Source: Facklamia sp. 7083-14-GEN3 (GTDB lineage Bacteria; Bacillota; Bacilli; Lactobacillales; Aerococcaceae). Taken from it: a stretch of DNA of 64,000 bases. Positions 9,148-17,968 of this stretch are shown here, one piece after another. The position numbers and the translations under genes were made by a program. The stretch spans positions 744,001 through 808,000 of the forward strand of contig NZ_JANSGD010000001.1 in the NCBI RefSeq assembly GCF_024742075.1. Direction: 5' to 3'. The notes beneath the pieces are model-generated. The model was not told where the DNA came from and did not search any database. It worked only from the letters and a program-made list of their open reading frames with translations. How positions within the stretch are numbered: the first letter of the stretch is position 1; the number at the start of each line of letters is the position of its first letter.

Positions 9148-9171
9148 CATTTATAAAATTATACTAAACAA

Positions 9172-9417
9172 TTAAGCTCTTAAATAAGCTTCAAAGGTCT
9201 GAACATTAATGATTTTATCATTTTCCGTAACCAGTGTTGTATGTTCATTCTGAATGATTTCAATGGCTTCTTCTTTTGAAATTTCTTGATTATGAACAGG
9301 AGTTCCCATTCCTTCCCAGTGAGTGAAACGAATCGGCTTAGTGGTTTGTTTGATTTGTTCGATAACCTCATTTTGAGAAACATTGGTACCTAAATCTGTG
9401 GACGTGTAGTGAATCAT
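9172..9417 (-). CDS. Hypothetical small cytoplasmic protein
   Basis: An 81-residue soluble protein with a mixed alpha/beta-like composition and no membrane segment. No domain is recognised. A very good aaaggagg precedes ATG 9417 and a terminator follows at 9114, so expression is likely. There is no obvious partner among its neighbours. Confidence 0.6.
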   Translation of the reverse strand: MIHYTSTDLGTNVSQNEVIEQIKQTTKPIRFTHWEGMGTPVHNQEISKEEAIEIIQNEHTTLVTENDKIINVQTFEAYLRA

Positions 9418-9587
9418 TTGAACAGCCTCCTTTTTCTTATATTATACCACGATAAAGCATAAAAGAATGTCCTTAAGTCGGTTTTAATGTTTTTTATTTA
9501 CATTTTCTTACTTTAAGTCTAACTATTATTCCCAAGCTAGTTCATAAATGCTATACTCAAACCTATAAAAAAGGAGAGGAGAAAACT

Positions 9588-10493
9588 ATCATCGTTAAAC
9601 ACTATTTCATAATAAACAAACAATCACGCAATATTGGAAAAGTTTTAAAAAAATTAGAAGATTTACTCCCCTCTTATGCTATTAATTACGACTTATTAAT
9701 CTCTGAAAATATTTCCCAACTGGATCAATTACTCTTTCAGCTGAAAAAAGATATCCAGCCGCAAGACCTACTGATTGTAGTTGGTGGTGATGGTAGTCTC
9801 AATCAATTTATCACTTCCTATATTCGTAATGATTTTAAGAATGCGATAGGTTACATTCCTGCTGGATCAGGAAATGACTTTGCCCGCACCCATCACATTC
9901 CAACAGACACAAAAAAAGCGATCGATTACTTATTATCCATTAAAAACCAACAAAACCTATCCATTATTACAGCCAATGATAATCAGCAAAAGCATTTAGC
10001 AATTAATAGTATTGGTTTTGGTATAGATGGTTTGATCACCCATTTTGTAGAATCTAAAAAAGAAAAAGAAAAAATGGGGAGTCGATCCTATCTACTAGGA
10101 ATTTTTAAGGGGTTTGTTAATCAAGAAAAATTCTCCCTTCGTATTAAAGTCGACAATCAGTCCTATGAATTCAAAAAGGTCCAGTTAGCAGTGATAGCAA
10201 ACAATCCTTATTTTGGTGGTGGGATTAAAATTGCGCCTCATTCAAGTAATAAAGATAAACTCTTGGAAGTTGTAATCGCTAATGATGTCTCTTTCAAAAA
10301 TCTTTTTTCCATCTTAGCTAAGTTGTTAATTAACCAGTCTCACTTATCACACCCTAAAATTCATAGCTATCAATCTGAAGAAATATATTTAGAAATTGAA
10401 TCAAATCAATACGCTCAAAAAGATGGAGAGGTCTTCCAACAAGATAGTTATCATATCTGTTTCTCGACTTTAGAACTACCTTTTTGGCTCTAA
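9588..10493 (+). CDS. Diacylglycerol/lipid kinase (YegS/DgkB-like), non-canonical start
   Basis: About 301 residues. The DAGK catalytic domain is clear: VVGGDGSLNQF followed by PAGSGNDFAR, the two nucleotide-binding signatures of the family, which phosphorylates diacylglycerol or related lipids at the membrane surface. The frame runs without a break from 9588 to the TAA at 10491-10493. No ATG, GTG or TTG occurs in frame before a TTG at 10032, which would delete the whole active site. GGAGAGGAG ends six bases before ATC (9588-9590), and the next codons read I-V-K-H-Y-F-I-I-N, a typical family N-terminus. So either AUC initiates, or an original ATG was lost and the kinase is a start-loss pseudogene. 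A terminator follows. Confidence 0.75.
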   Translation: MIVKHYFIINKQSRNIGKVLKKLEDLLPSYAINYDLLISENISQLDQLLFQLKKDIQPQDLLIVVGGDGSLNQFITSYIRNDFKNAIGYIPAGSGNDFARTHHIPTDTKKAIDYLLSIKNQQNLSIITANDNQQKHLAINSIGFGIDGLITHFVESKKEKEKMGSRSYLLGIFKGFVNQEKFSLRIKVDNQSYEFKKVQLAVIANNPYFGGGIKIAPHSSNKDKLLEVVIANDVSFKNLFSILAKLLINQSHLSHPKIHSYQSEEIYLEIESNQYAQKDGEVFQQDSYHICFSTLELPFWL

Positions 10494-10552
10494 AACTGTT
10501 TAACAAATGTTGTCAAAATTCTTAGCTAATTAAAAAAATTAATCTTATGAAA

Positions 10553-10592
10553 AAAGACCAGATCTTTATTTTAGTTAAAGATCTGGCTTTTA
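10553..10592. terminator. Terminator between convergent genes
   Basis: AAAAGACCAGATCTTTA pairs with TTAAAGATCTGGCTTTT around a short loop. It serves the lipid kinase (+) and probably also the small gene at 10603 (-). Confidence 0.8.
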
Positions 10593-10602
10593 ATTTGAAC
10601 AA

Positions 10603-10791
10603 TTAACTAAACAGATATTGAAAAAGGGATGAAATAAATGGTAGAAAAAACAAAATATTCATTACTATCAAAATAAAACTAATGCGTTGATTAATCCTAC
10701 GTTTGTAGGGATCTTTTTCTTTTCTCCAAAAATAAATAGAGATAAGCATTAATATAAACAGAAGAAACAAGAATAAAAAGGACCGTATCAT
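10603..10791 (-). CDS. Hypothetical small membrane protein
   Basis: About 62 residues with two hydrophobic segments (FLFLFLLFILMLISIYFW and FILIVMNILFFLPFI) separated by a basic loop (RKEKDPYKRRINQR). No family is recognised. ATG 10791 or the in-frame TTG 10797 are possible starts, with gggaaggtag upstream. It shares its terminator region with the convergent lipid kinase. Confidence 0.5.
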   Translation of the reverse strand: MIRSFLFLFLLFILMLISIYFWRKEKDPYKRRINQRISFILIVMNILFFLPFISSLFQYLFS

Positions 10792-10905
10792 CACCAAACT
10801 ACCTTCCCACTTCCCTACTTTTTACCTTCTAAATAGGCTCACTTTATTACATCATCATTTATATTTTTGACAATTTAAAATAATCAAGAATTCATTTTAT
10901 CTTAA

Positions 10906-12399
10906 TTATTTATTTAGAATTTCGAGTGCAATTTGATAGCCATTTGTTAAATTACGGCCTAAATTGAGTCCAACAATCGATAAAGGATAATCATGAGCGC
11001 CATAAAAGTTCCCTGCAAGATTTCCCGCTGCATATAAACTTTCGATAGGCTTGTCTTCCTTATCCAGAACGCGACTTTTACCATCTACATTCACCCCAGA
11101 ACAAGCCATTGTTAATTTAACATGACGGTGTACACCATAAAAAGGTGGCTTTTTTATAGGAGTAAGTTTTTCCTTAGATACACCAAAAGCATCATCTGCT
11201 TCATGTTCGACCCATTTATTATAGGTATGAACGGTTTCTTTGAAGGTCTCGACATTCTGAATACCTAATTTTTCTGCAAGTTCTTCTAAACTATCCGCTC
11301 GATAGGTGGCAATTAAATCTTCTTTAACGCCCTTTTTGTTTCCTTCTACTTCTGGCATAAAGTTTTCGAGTTCCTCAGTCGATACTTTTTGTCCTAGCTT
11401 TTCAGAAGTTTCTTCAAACCTGCTATCAAATATTTCACAATATTCCCCTTTTTCTTTTAATAAATAGTTGTTCATATATTCCATATGTACTTCCTCATTC
11501 GCAAAACGCTCGCCACTTAACTTCACTCTTAAGTATGGCAAATTCATAACAGAAAAAGGCCCAGAATCCATATCATGTACCATCTTGGTATGTCCAATGG
11601 CTTCCATACATCCACCCACATCCATGATCATTTTATGACCATCTCCTGTCCGGTTTTTTTTCTTGCGTTCAAAACCTTCCATTTGAGGTAAGTAATGTTT
11701 GACCATTTGATCATCGTTTTGATAATCGCCTGTGGTTAATACGACTTGTCCCATGAAATTTGTCCATTTCTTACGACCTTCTTTTAATGTCTTGCAAGTA
11801 ACGCCAACCACTTTATCATGGTCTGTTATAAGTCTTACAGCAGGGGTATTATAAAATACTTCTAAACCTTTTTCTTCTGCTTTTTTTAAAATAGCGGTTA
11901 GCCCTGCTTTTATATCATAAGGTTTGGGACCAAAAAAAGGTGTAATAAATTCAATATCCAAATCATTTGCCTCTAAGAAAGCCTTATGAGGATTCGTTCC
12001 TAAATCTTCAACCTGAACACCAGCTTCTTTTGATTTTTGTAAAATCCATTCTAAAGCTTCTTCGGAATAATCTCGCCAGATATTAATTACTTCTGCTTTT
12101 GGTTTATAGTCATTTTCCTCAATCAATGCATGAGTTACTTTAGCCAATTCACTTTTCTTAGTATTATTCAGCCTAATACCCGCTGAAAAATTCCCACAAC
12201 AAGAAGGAGTATTCTCTTTTTGAACGATACAAACTTTTTTGCCTTCTTCATGTAATTTAATTGCACACGGAATACCAACAGTCCCAGCTCCAACAACTAT
12301 GACGTCATATTCTTTCACTTGATTAACCGAATCTGTCTTAACTTCTTCAACATACTTTAAAAAATCTGTTGCACTTCCATGTCCTAATTTCTCATTCAT
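10906..12399 (-). CDS. FAD-dependent oxidoreductase, fumarate-reductase flavoprotein family
   Basis: A 497-residue FAD_binding_2 protein. The dinucleotide fold VIVVGAGTVGIPCAIKL lies near residues 33-49. The second half contains GDGHKMIMDVGG and the C-terminal FAD contact LYAAGNLAGNFYGAHDYPLS. Length and order match soluble fumarate-reductase/urocanate-reductase/3-ketosteroid-dehydrogenase-like flavoproteins, without the covalent FMN domain. There is no signal peptide, so it is cytoplasmic. ATG 12399 follows aggggggc. The divergent neighbour at 12761 is a nitroreductase. The substrate cannot be assigned. Confidence 0.75.
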   Translation of the reverse strand: MNEKLGHGSATDFLKYVEEVKTDSVNQVKEYDVIVVGAGTVGIPCAIKLHEEGKKVCIVQKENTPSCCGNFSAGIRLNNTKKSELAKVTHALIEENDYKPKAEVINIWRDYSEEALEWILQKSKEAGVQVEDLGTNPHKAFLEANDLDIEFITPFFGPKPYDIKAGLTAILKKAEEKGLEVFYNTPAVRLITDHDKVVGVTCKTLKEGRKKWTNFMGQVVLTTGDYQNDDQMVKHYLPQMEGFERKKKNRTGDGHKMIMDVGGCMEAIGHTKMVHDMDSGPFSVMNLPYLRVKLSGERFANEEVHMEYMNNYLLKEKGEYCEIFDSRFEETSEKLGQKVSTEELENFMPEVEGNKKGVKEDLIATYRADSLEELAEKLGIQNVETFKETVHTYNKWVEHEADDAFGVSKEKLTPIKKPPFYGVHRHVKLTMACSGVNVDGKSRVLDKEDKPIESLYAAGNLAGNFYGAHDYPLSIVGLNLGRNLTNGYQIALEILNK

Positions 12400-12644
12400 C
12401 TTATGCCCCCCTATAATTTTTATGACTCTATAAAACGTATCACTTGTTAATACAATTTTATATTTTTACTCTCTTTCATCTACAATTTTTTGAATGAGTT
12501 AGTAAACTGTTTATACCACTAGTATACGCTTTCATTTTTTACTCTTCAAATATTTATCAGAATGTTCATCCACTTATATAGTAATTCAAATCGATTATAA
12601 TATTCTGAAAAAATGAAAATTTACAAAAAAATCGAAACTTAAGC
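12400..12644. other. AT-rich intergenic region between divergent genes
   Basis: This stretch separates the flavoprotein from the nitroreductase. Apart from the promoter at 12645 I see no gene, repeat or RNA structure in it. Confidence 0.5.
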
Positions 12645-12672
12645 TTGCTTTTTTTTAAGAATCATGTATACT
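12645..12672 (+). promoter_or_regulatory. Probable promoter of the nitroreductase gene
   Basis: TTGCTT (12645-12650), a 16-base spacer and TATACT (12667-12672). The leader to ATG 12761 is about 80 bases. Confidence 0.5.
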
Positions 12673-12760
12673 TAAAAATAGAGATATACGAAAACAAAGT
12701 TATTATGTGTATCTAATAGAATTAATCAAATGATTAAAATTAAACTTAGGAGTGAATTAA

Positions 12761-13381
12761 ATGGGATTATTTAGCAAACAACCAAAACAAAACTTTTTAG
12801 ACATGATTGAGAAAAGACGTTCAATCTACGATTTAAAACCTGCATCACCAATCAGTGATCAAGAAATCGAAGACATCATCGCAAAGGTAATTAAACATAC
12901 ACCTTCTGCATTCAACTCTCAAAGTACACGTATCGTTTTATTATTAAACGATAATCATAAACAACTTTGGGATTTAACAACTGAATCCTTAAAAGAAATT
13001 ATGGGAGACGCAGATTTCACAGATACTCAACAAAAAATGGATATGTTCAAGAATGCATACGGAACTGTTCTTTTCTTCGAAGACAAGAATGTTGTTAAAG
13101 GGCTTCAAGAGCAATTCCCTATCTTTGCTGATGGATTCCCTACTTGGGCTCAACATGCAAATGCTATGCACCAATTTAATGTATGGACTGCTTTTGCTGA
13201 GAAAAACTTAGGCGCTTCATTACAACACTACAATGGTGTAATTGATGAAAAAGTTTACTCAACATACGGCATTTCTAAAGATTGGGAATTAGTTGCTCAA
13301 ATGCCTTTCGGTGAGATTGGTACTCCTGCTGGAGCTAAAGAAGTTCAACCAATCAACGAACGTTTCATCGTTAAAAAATAA
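12761..13381 (+). CDS. Nitroreductase family protein (FRM2/HBN1-like)
   Basis: A 206-residue FMN-dependent oxidoreductase. The N-terminal MIEKRRSIYDL is the phosphate-binding start of nitroreductases, and HTPSAFNSQSTRIVLL follows. The C-terminal GASLQHYN and QMPFGEIG resemble the yeast Frm2/Hbn1 subgroup, which are short nitroreductases linked to oxidative stress and lipid signalling. Codon use looks like that of a well-expressed gene. taggag precedes ATG 12761, and a strong terminator follows at 13397. It may help detoxify quinones or nitro compounds; the H2O2-forming pyruvate oxidase nearby would fit a stress role, but that is inference. Confidence 0.82.
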   Translation: MGLFSKQPKQNFLDMIEKRRSIYDLKPASPISDQEIEDIIAKVIKHTPSAFNSQSTRIVLLLNDNHKQLWDLTTESLKEIMGDADFTDTQQKMDMFKNAYGTVLFFEDKNVVKGLQEQFPIFADGFPTWAQHANAMHQFNVWTAFAEKNLGASLQHYNGVIDEKVYSTYGISKDWELVAQMPFGEIGTPAGAKEVQPINERFIVKK

Positions 13382-13396
13382 TTATATATTAAAAAT

Positions 13397-13428
13397 AAAA
13401 AGAAGTTCTCTTTCGAGAACTTCTTTTT
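13397..13428. terminator. Bidirectional terminator between nitroreductase and HAD gene
   Basis: AAAAAGAAGTTCTC pairs with GAGAACTTCTTTTT. It overlaps the stop codon of the convergent HAD gene. Confidence 0.8.
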
Positions 13429-14137
13429 ATTTTATCTGACTAAGTAAAAGCTTTACTTCTAAAAGATTCTTGAATTTATAATCTACCCGAGGCATTTGTT
13501 CTCTAATAAATGTTAAGTCCTTTTTCAATTTATATTTACCATCATAATTAGGCAAAAAAGTTATGTCATCTTCAATTAGTACAGTTTTTATGCCCGCTTT
13601 TTTGGCCGCCTCAATTCCTACACTTGAATCTTCAAAGACAATCGCTTGATTAGGATTAAATCCAGATTTTTCACAAGCTTTTAAAAATATTTCTGAATCG
13701 GGTTTACTTCTAGTAACTTCATCACCGGAAACAATAGTGTTAATTAAATGTGATAAATGTTCTATTTCCAAATAATATTCAATTGTTTTACGATGACTAG
13801 ACGAAGCAATCGTTACATGAATATCGGATGCTTGCGCATAGTTTAAAAGTTCCTCCAAACCCTTTTTCTTATAAACTCTTTTTTGACTAGCTAGAATTTC
13901 TTTTTTAGATTTATTAACAGTATCTCGCCAATCATTAGTTGGCAGTTCTTTTCCGTATAATTCCTTCATTTCTTTTCTAATATCATCATCATTACGCCCT
14001 GTTAAATAATAATAGACGTTAGGCGTTACTTCAAAATCGTGTTCTTTTGCTGCTGCCAAATATCCTCGATAAGATAGTTGACCTGTTTCAAACATCAATC
14101 CATCCATATCTAAAATCATTAATTTTAAATTCTTCAA
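13427..14137 (-). CDS. HAD-superfamily phosphatase (beta-phosphoglucomutase-like)
   Basis: About 236 residues. HAD motif I is LMILDMDGLMFET, motif II is the IASSSHRKT region, and the C-terminal VFEDSSVGIEAAKKAG is the acidic motif IV typical of class IA HAD enzymes such as PgmB and sugar-phosphate phosphatases. An upstream ATG at 14221 would place the start inside the loop of a terminator hairpin (14201-14244) and add an unconserved leader. TTG 14137 or ATG 14119 are better starts. It follows the KDPG aldolase gene of the PTS operon but is separated by that terminator, so it is probably transcribed partly by read-through. A phosphosugar substrate from the same pathway is plausible but unproven. 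Confidence 0.7.
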   Translation of the reverse strand: MKNLKLMILDMDGLMFETGQLSYRGYLAAAKEHDFEVTPNVYYYLTGRNDDDIRKEMKELYGKELPTNDWRDTVNKSKKEILASQKRVYKKKGLEELLNYAQASDIHVTIASSSHRKTIEYYLEIEHLSHLINTIVSGDEVTRSKPDSEIFLKACEKSGFNPNQAIVFEDSSVGIEAAKKAGIKTVLIEDDITFLPNYDGKYKLKKDLTFIREQMPRVDYKFKNLLEVKLLLSQIK

Positions 14138-14200
14138 CTCTACCAGTCTTTCTTTATATTTTTTATTCTCAGCTAATACCTCACACCAATTATTACAAGT

Positions 14201-14244
14201 AAAAAGGTAGATTGAAGACATTATTGTCTACACCCTACCTTTTT
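14201..14244 (-). terminator. Terminator at the end of the PTS-uxuA-eda operon
   Basis: AAAAAGGTAG (14201-14210) pairs with CTACCTTTTT (14235-14244), with an inner AGACA/TGTCT helix. On the minus strand it follows the stop of the aldolase gene and ends in a T run. Confidence 0.7.
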
Positions 14245-14261
14245 ATAACTCTAACTATTTA

Positions 14262-14912
14262 TCATGACTCAATAGAACTTAATTGGCTGACTATTTTTTC
14301 TAGAGTTTCGTTAGCAATTTTACCCGTATTTTCTTTTATTATAGACTCAGAAATAATAAAGGATCCACCCACTGCTATGATATGGTCATTTTTTATATAA
14401 TCTAGATAGTTTTCCATGTTAATTCCACCGGTCGGTAAAAATTGAACATCAAAATATGGGCCGCTTAGAGATTTAATAGCTTTCAGGCCTCCGGCAATAT
14501 TTGCTGGGAAAAACTTAACTACTTTAATACCATATTCTGTGGCTCTTTGAATATCACCTGCCGTTGAAACCCCTGGAAATACTGGTATGTTTTCTTTAAT
14601 TCCATACTCGATAACCGAAGGTATCACTGCTGGAGAGACGATAAATTGCGCCCCATTTTTTACAGCTTCTTTAGCCTGTTCAAGTGAACGAACCGTTCCA
14701 GCCCCAACAATTAATTTACCTGAAAGTGATAATTTTCTAATAGCTTCTCCAGCTAAATCACTTCGATAAGTTACTTCAATCAGTGGCACTTTATTTTTTA
14801 ATAGTATTTCTTCTAATAGCTCTAAGTAATCCAAATCATTTGCTGTATATAACGGTAGTAATTTGACATCTTTTATTACTTCGTAAATAGCATGATTCAT
14901 ATTTGCTTCCAT
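14262..14912 (-). CDS. eda: 2-dehydro-3-deoxy-phosphogluconate (KDPG) aldolase
   Basis: A 216-residue class I aldolase that splits KDPG into pyruvate and glyceraldehyde 3-phosphate. The catalytic Glu lies in IEVTYR (E46), GAGTV is at 70-74, the Schiff-base Lys is K133 in VVKFFPA, and the phosphate-binding LPTGGI follows. All the key residues expected for the family are present. ATG 14912 has aaggtgag in front. It is the last gene of the operon before the terminator at 14201, directly downstream of mannonate dehydratase. No KDG kinase is present in the window, which matters because the aldolase needs a phosphorylated substrate. Confidence 0.9.
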   Translation of the reverse strand: MEANMNHAIYEVIKDVKLLPLYTANDLDYLELLEEILLKNKVPLIEVTYRSDLAGEAIRKLSLSGKLIVGAGTVRSLEQAKEAVKNGAQFIVSPAVIPSVIEYGIKENIPVFPGVSTAGDIQRATEYGIKVVKFFPANIAGGLKAIKSLSGPYFDVQFLPTGGINMENYLDYIKNDHIIAVGGSFIISESIIKENTGKIANETLEKIVSQLSSIES

Positions 14913-14936
14913 ATAAAGCTCTCACCTTTTCATCGT

Positions 14937-16007
14937 TTATTTACGTTGCATTTCTTTTGAAACAGCTTCGTAAAGACCTTGCATATATGTTAATCCCATA
15001 GCTCGATCATATAAGCCGTATCCCGGAATCGCTTCTTCGCCCCAAACCATTCTTCCATGATCTGGACGTACTGGTCCATCATATCCTACTTCGACTAAAG
15101 CTTTCATGATAGCATACATATCTAAAGATCCTTCACTTGATAAATGAGCGGATTCTTTAAACTTATGTTCTCCAAGATACTCAACATTACGAAAATGGAC
15201 GAAGTTAATTTTTTCACCAACTTCTTTAACAATCTCAACAATATCATTTTCTGGATCTCCACCTAGCGAACCAGTACATAGTGTTATACCGTTGTATGGA
15301 GAATCTACAATATTTAATATTTTCTTAATGTCTTCTAAGTTTTTGGTAATTCTTGGATAGTCAAAAATTTCAAAAGGAGGATCGTCTGGGTGAATCGCCA
15401 TTTTCACTTTATATTCCTCAGCTACTGGAATAATTTTTTCTAAGAAATAGGTTAAATTATTGAATAAATCTTCGCGAGTTTGGCCTTCATACATTTCTTC
15501 TAACTTCTTAAATTTTTCCAATCGTTCTTCTTCCCATCCTGAAAGACGGAAACCTTTAGACTGGCTATGAATTAATTGATACATATCCTTTGGTTCCATA
15601 TTATCGATGACTTTTTCATCAAATAGAAGCGCTTTACTGCCATCAGAATTTTCATAATTTAAATTTGTTTTAAACCATCCAAAAATTGGCTTAAAGCTAT
15701 AGCAAATCATATGAACACCACATGCTGATAAGTTCTTAATTGTTTCAATATAGTTTTCAATATATTTATCACGCTCTGATGTGCCAGCTTTAATTGAATC
15801 ATGTACTGAGACACTTTCAATACCTAATAGTTTTAAATCCTTTTTTTCCACTGATTCTTTTAAAGCCATTATTTCATTTTGTTCCCATACATCACCTGGT
15901 AGTTTATCTAATAATGTTCCTACCACTCCATGCATTCCAGGTATTTGCTTTATATGTGATAAGGGTATTGTGTCCTCTTCGCCATACCATCTAAATCCCC
16001 ATTGCAA
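14937..16007 (-). CDS. uxuA: Mannonate dehydratase
   Basis: 356 residues, close to the length of Bacillus UxuA. The family converts D-mannonate to 2-keto-3-deoxy-gluconate and water. Characteristic segments are MQWGFRWYG at the start, MAIHPDDPP in the middle, FVHFRNV, and VRPDHGRMVWGE near the end, where metal and substrate ligands lie. The start is TTG (16005-16007), about 9 bases after gaggggag. It sits between PTS EIIA and KDPG aldolase in one operon. Because the sugar enters through a PTS, the physiological substrate may be a 6-phosphorylated aldonate rather than free mannonate; this is inference. Confidence 0.9.
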   Translation of the reverse strand: MQWGFRWYGEEDTIPLSHIKQIPGMHGVVGTLLDKLPGDVWEQNEIMALKESVEKKDLKLLGIESVSVHDSIKAGTSERDKYIENYIETIKNLSACGVHMICYSFKPIFGWFKTNLNYENSDGSKALLFDEKVIDNMEPKDMYQLIHSQSKGFRLSGWEEERLEKFKKLEEMYEGQTREDLFNNLTYFLEKIIPVAEEYKVKMAIHPDDPPFEIFDYPRITKNLEDIKKILNIVDSPYNGITLCTGSLGGDPENDIVEIVKEVGEKINFVHFRNVEYLGEHKFKESAHLSSEGSLDMYAIMKALVEVGYDGPVRPDHGRMVWGEEAIPGYGLYDRAMGLTYMQGLYEAVSKEMQRK

Positions 16008-16024
16008 TTTACAAAACTCCCCTC

Positions 16025-16471
16025 TTAAAAATCGTCATCGTCGTCGTCATCATCTGACATGTCAGAAACATGCCATACTCCCATAGACTGTTTTCCCTGA
16101 TTTATAATGGACTGAGCTATTTCATTAATTGGTGTTGCTAATAATTGATGATTAATAGTTTCTAATAACATCGGTAAGTTTACTCCACCAATAACATAAA
16201 CAGATTCTTGTAGCTCTTGATCAAGTTGACTAATAGCCATCAAAGACTGGTTGTAAGGACTCGCACTGACTAAATCTACAAGAACAACCACACCTTCATT
16301 TTCATTAACACTTTGTATAGCTTCTTTTATTGATGTGCCTAGATTTTGTACATCTGCTCCAGCTTCAAGTTTTACTGTTTTTAAATTATTAACTTGCCCC
16401 ATAATCACTTCAGCGGCATCTTTTAAACCTTCACTAAATGATCCATGTGTGGCAATTACAATTCCTAGCAT
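16025..16471 (-). CDS. PTS EIIA component, mannose/sorbose family
   Basis: A 148-residue cytoplasmic phosphotransfer protein. His9 in IVIATHG is the residue phosphorylated by HPr. VVVLVDLVSASPYN and VIGGVNLPMLLE are typical EIIA-Man segments. The C-terminus is unusual: it ends in SDDDDDDDDF, a nearly pure Asp tail encoded by GAT/GAC repeats. The EIIC protein of the same operon ends in a related acidic tail. ATG 16471 follows agggagg. It belongs to the same PTS as the EIIB, EIID and EIIC genes upstream. Confidence 0.9.
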   Translation of the reverse strand: MLGIVIATHGSFSEGLKDAAEVIMGQVNNLKTVKLEAGADVQNLGTSIKEAIQSVNENEGVVVLVDLVSASPYNQSLMAISQLDQELQESVYVIGGVNLPMLLETINHQLLATPINEIAQSIINQGKQSMGVWHVSDMSDDDDDDDDF

Positions 16472-16500
16472 TTATCATCTTCCTCCCTTTCATATAATTC

Positions 16501-17397
16501 TTATAAAATATTATTTGTAAAAAGATGAACTATTTTTTCAATATTAGTAATATTTAGTTCTTTTTGTTTTAAATCTTTTCGACTAAGATAAAACTTTTCG
16601 ATAGAGTTTTCTTCAGAAGTTCTTGCAGAAATTAAATAATTATATTTAAAACTATTCTGAAAAAAGGTCAAAATACCTGCTTTATTCGCTTGATTTTTGG
16701 TAAATCTATTACCGACTAAATATAAGGGAGCGTCTGTCCCTACACTATCTAGGATATAAATAGAAGCATCCTTTATTTTTTCTTTATCTAACATTTTTAG
16801 ACCAAGATTCCCATAAATACCTCTATCAAAGAAAATAAAAGCTGTTTTTTGATCATCTATTTCTTTTGATAATGCTAATAAAGCGAGAATTGATGAGGTG
16901 TTTCTTATCAAGTTTTGTCTTTCAGCTATTCCATTTGCAATTTTATTCAGAAAATAAAAATAAAAAGCATAAAACAGACCGATAATAAGAGTGGGTAACG
17001 AAAATAAAGAAAAATTGGTTAAGGCTAATTCTTTATAGCCAAGTGTCAGCAACAATCCCACTAAAACCATAAGAAGTGAACTTATAAAAATAAACAGAGT
17101 TGTCTGAGTTTTGGCCTTTGTTTTATCAAAAAATATGTAAGAACCTAAGTTTTTTATAGGGGTATCGTAATGAGCACATATTATTCGATCGGCCTTTTCA
17201 ATATTCCCCACATATATATTTTTCAATTTGTTTTTTTTATTTTCACCATATTCGATAACCTGTATATCATTTCGCCACTTGAAAAGATCAGTGACTAACG
17301 CCTTAATAAAACGCTCTTTACTTTTATTATTATTGCGGATTTTATATACATATTGATAACGAAATAACCAATCTTTAAAATTCTTCTCGTTTAGCAT
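16501..17397 (-). CDS. Degenerate M28-peptidase-like membrane protein within the PTS operon
   Basis: A 298-residue protein between EIIB and EIIA. The N-terminal part ends in RIICAHYDTP, which looks like the HxD metal motif of M28 aminopeptidases (H76, D78). Two hydrophobic segments follow (about 101-119 and 131-150), then RNTSSILALLAL (165-176) and AFIFFDRGIYGNLG (186-199). The last two resemble the M28 ND-x-SG and EE-x-G regions, but the bridging Asp and the catalytic Glu pair are absent. I infer an M28-derived fold inserted in the membrane that has lost most of its metal site; a sensory or scaffolding role is possible. ATG 17397 follows cggagg, and spacing to both neighbours is short. Confidence 0.6.
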   Translation of the reverse strand: MLNEKNFKDWLFRYQYVYKIRNNNKSKERFIKALVTDLFKWRNDIQVIEYGENKKNKLKNIYVGNIEKADRIICAHYDTPIKNLGSYIFFDKTKAKTQTTLFIFISSLLMVLVGLLLTLGYKELALTNFSLFSLPTLIIGLFYAFYFYFLNKIANGIAERQNLIRNTSSILALLALSKEIDDQKTAFIFFDRGIYGNLGLKMLDKEKIKDASIYILDSVGTDAPLYLVGNRFTKNQANKAGILTFFQNSFKYNYLISARTSEENSIEKFYLSRKDLKQKELNITNIEKIVHLFTNNIL

Positions 17398-17437
17398 TTG
17401 CCCCTCCGCCTATTCTATGCCTATTATCTCTATTGAA

Positions 17438-17944
17438 TTATAGTTCAAAATTCTTTAAAACAGCTGGTAGATCTGTTTTCGGAGCAGATGGAGTTGCTTG
17501 GAAATAAATATTTTCGACTCCATATTCTTCATTCAATTCTTTTAGTTTAATAGCATCTTCTTTATTGAGATAGACCGATTTAGTCACTTTTAAATCTTTT
17601 TCAGGATTTTTCTGTGCAACTCCACCAATATTGAGTTCTTTTACTTCAATTCCTCGTGTAATAAGTTCATGCATTACTCCAACTGATTTTGTAAGTAAAA
17701 TACAGTTATAATCTTTAAAATTAAATTCTTCCCAATAATGTAAGGCTTTATCTGGAGTTATAACAATTGTTTTTTGTCCAGTACGACTTCCCGCACTACG
17801 ATATAAGTCACGCATAAATTTATCATTTGCAACCCCTTCATCCACGACAAAAATTGAATTGATCCCCTCTTTTTGAGATAGAGTAATCATAACTTGTCCG
17901 TGAATGAGTCTTTCATCAACTCGACCTAAAATAACTTTTCCCAT
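17438..17944 (-). CDS. PTS EIIB component, mannose/fructose/sorbose family
   Basis: A 168-residue cytoplasmic EIIB. His15 in VDERLIHGQV is the phosphorylated residue that passes the phosphate to the incoming sugar. KFMRDLYRSAG and NIGGVAQKNPEK are family-typical. ATG 17944 has aaggag nearby. It is 24 bases from EIID and separated from EIIA by the M28-like gene. The product of the transport step is a phosphorylated sugar or sugar acid. Confidence 0.92.
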   Translation of the reverse strand: MGKVILGRVDERLIHGQVMITLSQKEGINSIFVVDEGVANDKFMRDLYRSAGSRTGQKTIVITPDKALHYWEEFNFKDYNCILLTKSVGVMHELITRGIEVKELNIGGVAQKNPEKDLKVTKSVYLNKEDAIKLKELNEEYGVENIYFQATPSAPKTDLPAVLKNFEL

Positions 17945-17968
17945 TTCAATCTCCTTCCTAAAAATTAA

